NCBI GenBank assembly: GCA_036259875.1
Contig: DATAAZ010000013.1
Span: 1 to 42,861 of the forward strand
DNA from: DATAAZ01 sp036259875
GTDB taxonomy: Bacteria > Actinomycetota > Thermoleophilia > Gaiellales > Gaiellaceae
Direction of reading: 5' to 3'
DNA length: 42,861 nt
Numbering within the stretch: the first letter of the stretch is position 1; each line of letters begins with the position of its first letter. Shown here in pieces: positions 38,328 to 42,861 of this stretch. The notes under the pieces were generated by a model. It was not told the origin of the DNA and did no database searches. It saw only the letters and a program-made list of their open reading frames with translations. Made by a program: the position numbers and the translations under genes.

Positions 38328-40136
38328 ATGCGGGTCTACCAGCCGGGCGCGCACATCGCCGACCGGGCCCGCACGGCCGAGGTCGAGGACTGGAGCTGGG
38401 CGCGCACGGCTCGCCGCGTCGCCGTGCTTTGGCATCTCACGCGCCCGTATCGCGCGCGGACGACGTTCGCGATCGTGGCGCTCCTTGCCGCGGTCGCGAC
38501 GTCGCTCGCGCCGCCGTATCTCGCCAAGCTCGCGATCGACGACGGGATTCGTGGCAACGACCTGACGTTCCTCGGCTGGGTCGTCGTCGCGCTCGTCGCC
38601 GCCGGGCTCCTTTACCTGCTCGCGAACTCGGCGCAGACCTACCTGACAGGCTGGGTCGGCGAGCGCGTCCTCACCGACCTCCGCAAGCGGCTCTTCGGCC
38701 ATCTCCAGCGGCTCTCTCTCGGCTACTACGAGCGAAACCGGGCGGGCACGGTCATCTCGCGTCTCACGAACGACGTCGAGGCGCTCGACCGTCTCGTCAC
38801 CGAGGGCGTCACGAGCCTCTTCCAGAACACGCTCATGCTCCTCGGCTCGGCGATCATCCTCTTCCTCCTCGACTGGCGCCTCGCGCTCGCGACGCTGGTC
38901 GTGTTCCCGTTCATGAGCGTCGCGACGGCGCTCTTCCGGCGCTACTCCTCTCGCGCGTACCGGCGCGTGCGCGAGCGGCTCGCGAACGTGACGGCGACCC
39001 TCGCCGAGGACATCGCGGGGATGCGCGTCGTGCAGTCGTTCACGCGCGAGGACCGGAATGCGCAGCGCTTCCGCGAGGTGAACGACGACTACCGAGCCGC
39101 GAACTACGAGACCGTCGTCCTGAACGCGCTGTACTTCCCGTTCGTCGAGTTCCTCTCCGCGTCCGCGACGGCCGTCGTCCTCGGGCTCGGCGGTTACCTC
39201 GTCTTCGATGGGTCGATGACCGTCGGCACCCTCTTCGCGTTCATCGGCTACCTCTCGAACTTCTTCGACCCGGTGCAGCAGCTCTCGCAGCTCTACAACA
39301 CGTTCCTCTCGGCCGTTGCCGCCCTCGACAAGATCATCGACGTGATCGACGAGGAGCCGGAGGTTCGCGACCGGCCGGACGCGCGCGAGCTCCCGCGGAT
39401 CGACGGCCGCGTGCGCTTCGAGCGAGTTCGCTTCGGCTACGGGGTGCGCCCCGACGTCCTGCACGGGATCGACCTCGACGTGCCGGCCGGGACGACGGTC
39501 GCGCTCGTGGGTCACACGGGCGCGGGGAAGTCGACGATCGCAAAGCTCCTCGCCCGCTTCTATGACCCGCGCGACGGGCGGATCACGATCGACGGGTACG
39601 ACCTGCGCGACGTCTCGCAGGAAAGCCTGCGCCGCCAGCTGGGGATCGTGCCGCAGGAAGGCTTCCTCTTCGCCGGCACCGTCCACGAGAACATCGCGTT
39701 CGGCCGGCCGGACGCCTCCACGGACGAGATCGCCGCGGCGGCTCGGGCAGTCGGCGCGCACGAGTTCGTGCTCGAGCTCGAGGACGGCTACGAGACACAG
39801 GTCGGCGAGCGCGGGTCACGCCTCTCGCTCGGCCAGCGGCAGCTCGTCGCGTTCGCCCGCGCGCTCCTCGCGGACCCGCGGATCCTCGTCCTCGACGAGG
39901 CCACGTCGAGCGTCGACATCGGCACCGAGCGGCGGATCGAGCTCGCGCTCCGGACGCTCCTCGCGGGCCGCACCGCGTTCATCATCGCCCACCGGCTCTC
40001 CACGATCCGGAACGCCGACCGGATCGTCGTCCTCGAGGACGGGCGGGTCGTCGAGCAGGGGACGCACGAGGAGCTCCTCGCGCGCGAGGGCCGCTACCTC
40101 TCGCTCTACGGCGACTGGGCGGCAGCCGCCGCCTGA
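38328..40136 (+). CDS. ABC exporter half-transporter, catalytic-site subunit
   Basis: A 602-residue partner of the preceding gene with the same layout. An N-terminal cytoplasmic stretch (about 40 residues) leads into six membrane helices, then the nucleotide-binding domain. Walker A is GHTGAGKST at 395-403 and the Q-loop is VPQEGFLFA. The signature is altered to LSLGQ (499-503). Walker B is VLDEATSSVD with catalytic Glu524, and the switch is IIAHRLSTI. The intact site therefore combines this Walker A/B with LSGGQ of the other subunit. The degenerate site combines LSLGQ with Asp509. It starts at ATG 38328 immediately after the first gene and is surely co-transcribed with it. Confidence 0.95.
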   Translation: MRVYQPGAHIADRARTAEVEDWSWARTARRVAVLWHLTRPYRARTTFAIVALLAAVATSLAPPYLAKLAIDDGIRGNDLTFLGWVVVALVAAGLLYLLANSAQTYLTGWVGERVLTDLRKRLFGHLQRLSLGYYERNRAGTVISRLTNDVEALDRLVTEGVTSLFQNTLMLLGSAIILFLLDWRLALATLVVFPFMSVATALFRRYSSRAYRRVRERLANVTATLAEDIAGMRVVQSFTREDRNAQRFREVNDDYRAANYETVVLNALYFPFVEFLSASATAVVLGLGGYLVFDGSMTVGTLFAFIGYLSNFFDPVQQLSQLYNTFLSAVAALDKIIDVIDEEPEVRDRPDARELPRIDGRVRFERVRFGYGVRPDVLHGIDLDVPAGTTVALVGHTGAGKSTIAKLLARFYDPRDGRITIDGYDLRDVSQESLRRQLGIVPQEGFLFAGTVHENIAFGRPDASTDEIAAAARAVGAHEFVLELEDGYETQVGERGSRLSLGQRQLVAFARALLADPRILVLDEATSSVDIGTERRIELALRTLLAGRTAFIIAHRLSTIRNADRIVVLEDGRVVEQGTHEELLAREGRYLSLYGDWAAAAA

Positions 40137-40138
40137 GC

Positions 40139-40144
40139 TAGCGT
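40139..40144 (+). promoter_or_regulatory. -10 box of the multi-helix membrane protein gene (TAGCGT)
   Basis: TAGCGT on the plus strand, 9 nt before the ATG at 40154, directly after the exporter stop codon. It is less AT-rich than the others, and read-through from the exporter operon is equally possible. Confidence 0.3.
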
Positions 40145-40153
40145 CCGATCGGC

Positions 40154-40891
40154 ATGAGCCCGGGCGATGTTCTCGGCGACGCGTGGCAGCTCTACAAGCG
40201 CCACTGGCGGCACCTGCTCCCGATCGCGCTGGCCGTCTACGTGCTGCTCACCCTCTTCGTCCTCCTGCTGGTCGCGCTGTTCGGCTGGTTCGGGGTCATC
40301 GCCGGAGTCTTCGTGAGGATCGCAGGCGTGTTCTGGCTGCAGGGTGCGCTCGTCATCGCGGTCGAGGACATCCGCGACGGGCGAGCCGATCTTTCGATGC
40401 GCGACACGCTCGCGCGCGTCCGTCCCACCATGAACACGCTCGCTGTCGCCGGGATCCTGGCGGCGATCGGGATCTCGATCGGCCTCGTCTTGCTGATCGT
40501 CCCGGGGCTCCTGCTCGCGACGTGGTGGCTTCTGATCGTTCCCGCGATCGTCCTGGAGCGACGCTCGACGTTCGAGGCGTTCGGCCGGAGCCGAGACCTC
40601 GTACGGGGGTCCGGCTGGACCGTGTTCGGCCTCATCGTGCTCACGTTCGTCGTTCTCCTCGGCGCGGGGATCGCGCTCGGGATCGTCCTCGGGCTCGCGC
40701 TGTCGCCGCTCCCGGATGCACTTCAGCAGTATCTGGGCGACGTCATCTCGAACACGCTGCTCACGCCGTTCATCGCGCTCGCCTTCACGCTCGCTTACTA
40801 CCGTCTCCGCGAGGTGCGCGAGGCGCCGGTCTCGACGGTCGCCGACTCCTTGGGCGACGCCGGCTACGACCGTCCCGCGGGCGGCGTCTAG
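40154..40891 (+). CDS. multi-helix membrane protein (glycerophosphodiesterase membrane-domain-like)
   Basis: A 245-residue integral membrane protein with about five or six hydrophobic segments and the pattern of GPDPase_memb/DUF-type proteins. These show an N-terminal MSPGDVLGDAWQLYKRHWRHLLPIAL, a middle VLLIVPGLLLATWWLLIVPAIVLERRSTFEAFGRSRDLVRG, and a C-terminal helix pair before YYRLRE. The RSTFEAFGRSRDLVRG motif is characteristic. Function is unknown; there is no catalytic domain. It lies 17 bp after the ABC exporter. Its stop overlaps the convergent peptidase stop (CTAG). Confidence 0.85.
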   Translation: MSPGDVLGDAWQLYKRHWRHLLPIALAVYVLLTLFVLLLVALFGWFGVIAGVFVRIAGVFWLQGALVIAVEDIRDGRADLSMRDTLARVRPTMNTLAVAGILAAIGISIGLVLLIVPGLLLATWWLLIVPAIVLERRSTFEAFGRSRDLVRGSGWTVFGLIVLTFVVLLGAGIALGIVLGLALSPLPDALQQYLGDVISNTLLTPFIALAFTLAYYRLREVREAPVSTVADSLGDAGYDRPAGGV

Positions 40892-41775
40892 ATCGCGCCC
40901 GAGAACGTGTCGCAGGCGGCCGGGCGACCCTGCTCGTATCCGCGCGCGAACCAGCGCCGCCGTTGCTCGGAGGAGCCGTGCGTCCAGGTCTCGGGGTTGA
41001 CCTGCCCCTGGGTCGTCTCCTGGATCCGGTCGTCTCCGATCGCGCTCGCCGCGTCGAGGCCGGAGTTGATATCCGCCTGCGTGAGCGCCTCGATGGTCCC
41101 CGTCTCGACCGCGTTCGCCGCCCAGACGCCCGCGTAACAGTCCGCCTGGAGCTCCGCGCGGACCGCCCGGCTCTCCGGGCCCTGGCGATCGCTGCCGATC
41201 CGCTCGAGGACGCCCGTTTGGTTCTGGACGTGGTGGCCGTACTCGTGCGCGATCACGTACGCCTGTGCGAACGGCGAGCCGCCGGCGCCGAAGCGTGACT
41301 GGAGCTCGTCGAAGAAGCCGAGGTCGATGTAGACCTGCTCGTCGCGCGGGCAGTAGAACGGCCCCACCTGCGAGCTCGCCGCGCCGCACCCCGTTGAGAC
41401 CTCGTCGGTGAAGAAGACGGTGTCGGCGTAGGGATAGCGCTCACCGCTTCGTTCGAAGACGCCGGCCCAGAACTCCTGCACGCTGTTCACGACGGCGACG
41501 ATGCGACAGTCCTGGCGCTCGTTGGCGTCCGCCCCGGTCCGGCACTCCTCCGACACGCGGCTCGGCGTGTCGCCCTGGCCGACTTGCTCGCCCTCGAGCG
41601 GCGCTAGCTGCCCCAGCCCGCCGCCCCCGAGGAACATGAGCAGGAGGACGAGGAGAAGTGCGCCGCCGCCGAGCCCGCCACCGCCGAGCGCGAGGCCGCC
41701 ACGGCGGCCGAGCCGGCGCCCGCGAATGTCGGTGACCTGGCCTGGATCGAGCCGCGCCCTCCGTCGAAACCGCAC
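40888..41775 (-). CDS. ypfJ: YpfJ-type neutral zinc metallopeptidase
   Basis: A 295-residue membrane-anchored putative zinc metallopeptidase (zinicin-like). The N-terminus is VRFRRRARLDPGQVTDIRGRR, then a Gly/Leu-rich membrane helix (about 30-52). The extracellular domain carries YPYADTVFFTDEVSTGCGAASS, GPFYCPRDEQVYIDLGFFDEL, zinc motif HEYGHH at 177-182 and ELQADCYAGVWA with the third ligand. The closing RRRWFARGYEQG is typical. The GTG at 41773-41775 is chosen because the DxRG motif normally lies near the N-terminus. Paired cysteines fit an exported protein. The substrate is unknown. Confidence 0.92.
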   Translation of the reverse strand: MRFRRRARLDPGQVTDIRGRRLGRRGGLALGGGGLGGGALLLVLLLMFLGGGGLGQLAPLEGEQVGQGDTPSRVSEECRTGADANERQDCRIVAVVNSVQEFWAGVFERSGERYPYADTVFFTDEVSTGCGAASSQVGPFYCPRDEQVYIDLGFFDELQSRFGAGGSPFAQAYVIAHEYGHHVQNQTGVLERIGSDRQGPESRAVRAELQADCYAGVWAANAVETGTIEALTQADINSGLDAASAIGDDRIQETTQGQVNPETWTHGSSEQRRRWFARGYEQGRPAACDTFSGAI

Positions 41776-41852
41776 GGCGGCTCTGTTCCCGGGCGCCGGT
41801 CGCCGCAAAACCGCGGATGCGCTCCCTCCGCAAAGGCAGCGTCCCACCGCGC

Positions 41853-41858
41853 TACAAT
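41853..41858 (+). promoter_or_regulatory. -10 box of tRNA-Gln (TACAAT)
   Basis: TACAAT on the plus strand, 11 nt before the first base of the mature tRNA. No clear -35 hexamer. Confidence 0.5.
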
Positions 41859-41869
41859 GCCCGCGCCGT

Positions 41870-41940
41870 TGCGGGGTCGTCTAACGGTAGGACGCCTGAC
41901 TCTGGATCAGGTAGTCTAGGTTCGAATCCTAGCCCCGCAG
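41870..41940 (+). tRNA. tRNA-Gln (anticodon CUG)
   Basis: 71 nt folding into a full cloverleaf. The acceptor stem is TGCGGGG (41870-41876) with CCCCGCA (41933-41939). The anticodon arm is CCTGA-CTCTGGA-TCAGG with anticodon CTG, and the T arm is CTAGG-TTCGAAT-CCTAG. The discriminator base is G, and the 3' CCA is not encoded (CCT follows). It is followed by a terminator-like hairpin and by repeats typical of an integration site. Confidence 0.97.
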
Positions 41941-41950
41941 CCTCCGAAAT

Positions 41951-41973
41951 CCGCTGGAAACGACGGGTTTTCT
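41951..41973 (+). terminator. terminator after tRNA-Gln
   Basis: CCGCTG-GAAA-CGACGG forms a 6-bp imperfect stem (one C-A mismatch, one G-U pair) with a GAAA loop, followed by GTTTTCT. It lies 10 nt after the tRNA. Confidence 0.6.
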
Positions 41974-42022
41974 GTTGCCTAAGAAGCAACGAGCCGGCGT
42001 GGTGGGCAACGAATTGGGCAAC
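41974..42022 (+). repeat. short repeats next to tRNA-Gln, possible integrase arm sites
   Basis: GTTGC (41974-41978) and GCAAC (41986-41990) form a small inverted repeat, followed by two direct GGGCAAC copies (42004-42010 and 42016-42022) 12 bp apart. GTTGCC is the complement of GGCAAC, so one short unit recurs in both orientations right after a tRNA 3' end. This is the usual look of tyrosine-integrase arm-type sites at an att junction. No integrase gene lies in the window. The function is inferred. Confidence 0.4.
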
Positions 42023-42074
42023 ACGACCTCTCTCGTGGCTGGGTCCGTCCTGCCTCCGCCCTACCCTCAGTGGG

Positions 42075-42397
42075 ATGTCTGCTCCGAGCGCCGTAGACCG
42101 CCGAGGGCGGCACATTCGCGTTCCGGCGTCGATCATCCAGGGCGTCCGGCTCGCGCTCGAGAATCGGCCGCTCACGAACGAGGAGCGCCTCAAGGTTCAC
42201 GAGGCGATCAAGCACTTTCGCGGAGAGCTGAGAAGTGGCACGCCTCCAAACGCGCGGCTTCGAGATTTGAAGCGGAAGCCGCACATGCGTCCGGGCAGAT
42301 CACGAGCGCCACGGCGTACCTCGTCTTCTCGCCAGTCGGGCACGAGACGCGCTCCGCCGTCATCACGCGACGACTCAGACCCAGAACACGAATTTGA
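42075..42397 (+). pseudogene. possible decayed gene with a frame change near 42235
   Basis: From ATG 42075 the frame is coding-like for about 50 residues (MSAPSAVDRRGRHIRVPASI onward, with GVRLALENRPLTNEERLKVHEAI and good third-position GC). It then loses coding character, while a frame shifted to end at 42397 becomes coding-like (HASGQITSATAYLVFSPVGH). This could be one gene broken by a frameshift, or chance antisense of the minus-strand frame at 42208-42684. I recognise no family. It is recorded as doubtful. Confidence 0.25.
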
Positions 42398-42684
42398 CGA
42401 CGTAGCCGCGCCGCGTAGCGGGCCTGCCAGCGAACGATCGCTCGGTCGAACTTCGCGCCGTCATTTCGGAGCAGAAGGCAGAGCTCGAGCGCGTCTAGAA
42501 GCCCAACGTGGGGGAGGTCAGCGGCAGCCGAAAGCGCAGCCGTCGCGTTGCGCCGGTCAAGCGCACGGCGGAAGACCGCGTAAGCGTGGCCCTGCGAAGT
42601 CAGGGAACGTATGTTCGCATACGTCGCTCGACGTACCTTGCGCTTGACGCCCGGAGTTACTACAACCGAACGACGTTGAGGCAA
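42208..42684 (-). CDS. hypothetical protein in the tRNA-adjacent island
   Basis: A 158-residue frame. Its centre (HAYAVFRRALDRRNATAALSAAADLPHVGLLDALELCLLLRNDGAKFDRAIVRWQARY) is helical and resembles short actinobacterial hypotheticals with an A-F-R-R-A-L-x-R-x-N motif and an R-W-x-R-Y ending; no function is known. The only standard start ahead of this core is TTG 42682-42684. No ATG or GTG lies in frame before residue 30. After about residue 95 the sequence no longer looks like a conserved domain, so it may be truncated or shifted. Base composition is lower in GC than the rest of the window. It overlaps head-to-head with the frame at 42648-42861. Confidence 0.4.
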   Translation of the reverse strand: MPQRRSVVVTPGVKRKVRRATYANIRSLTSQGHAYAVFRRALDRRNATAALSAAADLPHVGLLDALELCLLLRNDGAKFDRAIVRWQARYAARLRRQIRVLGLSRRVMTAERVSCPTGEKTRYAVALVICPDACAASASNLEAARLEACHFSALRESA

Positions 42685-42861
42685 TCGCCCTTGGCGCCGG
42701 GGTCGCTGTTCTCGCGCTCGCTCCCACAGCGTTCGCCGCTCCGACGTTGATCTCCGCCGGGCAAACCGCCAGACATCAACCTCGCGCCACGTGGACGCTG
42801 CCCCCAGGAGAGTGTGCGACGGAAGTCGAGTTCGACCGTACTCCAGTAGCCGAAGACGAGT
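42648..42861 (+). CDS. exported protein fragment without a standard start codon (runs off window end)
   Basis: The frame reads a convincing signal peptide (IALGAGVAVLALAPTAFAAP) followed by a mature start (TLISAGQTARHQPRATWTLP and CATEVEFDRTPVAEDE) and continues past base 42861. The open frame begins after a TGA at 42645 and contains no ATG, GTG or TTG before the signal peptide. A TTG at 42676 with a TACAAC box 9 nt upstream fits the local leaderless pattern but is in another frame, so a one-base change between 42676 and about 42684 could have broken the start. Either a recent frameshift, a sequencing error, or a non-standard start. The mature part resembles small secreted proteins common in this lineage (recalled, not checked). 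Confidence 0.5.

Noticed and set aside
38328..40136. LSLGQ signature as a sequencing error
   Set aside because: The complementary Asp509 change in the partner subunit makes a genuine degenerate site more likely.
42508..42750. 80-residue plus-strand frame near the window end
   Set aside because: Basic, motif-free translation that overlaps the better-supported signal-peptide frame in another register and the minus-strand hypothetical.
1..42861. CRISPR arrays, insertion sequences, rRNA genes, toxin-antitoxin or restriction systems
   Set aside because: No regularly spaced repeats, transposase or integrase motifs, rRNA segments or defence-gene motifs were found on either strand.

Overview
This is a very GC-rich chromosomal window from an actinobacterium. 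The gene content and order suggest a deep lineage such as Thermoleophilia (Gaiellales/Solirubrobacterales-like); that placement is inference. Two stretches follow the core actinobacterial order known from Mycobacterium. One is pyrG / recN / nadK / tlyA. The other is nusB / efp / M24 peptidase / aroQ / aroB-K / aroC / aroE / mltG / ruvX / alaS / aspS / hisS / glyoxalase-II-like hydrolase. GTG and TTG starts are frequent, and many neighbours overlap by 4 nt (GTGA or ATGA).

Layout. Bases 1-4037 (minus strand) hold partial pyrG, an SRPBCC protein, recN, nadK and tlyA. Bases 4136-4516 (plus) encode a small membrane protein. Bases 4535-7462 (minus) hold a short-chain prenyl synthase, a small coiled-coil protein, nusB and biotin carboxylase accC. 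Bases 7734-10147 (minus) hold an unusual fusion of a carboxyltransferase-like barrel to an AccB-type biotin carrier, followed by efp. Bases 10253-16415 (minus) are a shikimate block (aroQ, aroKB fusion, aroC, aroE) with an M24 peptidase, mltG and ruvX. Bases 16438-21666 (minus) hold a secreted LVIVD-type beta-propeller protein, alaS, a SigB/SigF-type sigma factor and an RsbW-like protein. Bases 21722-25765 (minus) hold mnmA with an extra NifU-like N-terminal domain, a probable 6S RNA, an RlpA-like protein, a proline-rich membrane protein and a DivIVA-like protein. Bases 25839-29564 (minus) hold aspS, hisS and a metallo-beta-lactamase-fold hydrolase. A cupin (plus) and a small membrane protein (minus) follow. 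Bases 30382-36238 hold histidine degradation genes (hutI, hutU, hutH, formimidoyltransferase) with a MmcQ/YjbR-like gene. Bases 36532-40891 (plus) hold a two-gene ABC exporter and a membrane protein. A zinc metallopeptidase (minus) and tRNA-Gln(CUG) follow. The tRNA borders about 0.9 kb of disordered, repeat-marked DNA that looks like the edge of a decaying integrated element.

How the genes work together. The aro genes make chorismate from DAHP-derived intermediates. AccC and the AccB-type carrier form the biotin half of an acyl-CoA carboxylase. HutH, HutU, HutI and the formimidoyltransferase take histidine to glutamate with one-carbon transfer to tetrahydrofolate. The two ABC half-transporters form one asymmetric heterodimer.

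Main points of interest: (1) an AccB carrier fused to a carboxyltransferase barrel that has lost its metal ligands and the carbamylated lysine; (2) a well-supported 6S RNA whose -10 box overlaps the stop codon of the preceding gene; (3) a recurrent TAnnnT box 4-11 nt upstream of sixteen start codons, pointing to widespread leaderless transcripts; (4) a DivIVA / proline-rich membrane protein / RlpA-like envelope block; (5) a degenerate NifU-like domain on MnmA and a degenerate RsbW-like partner of the sigma factor.
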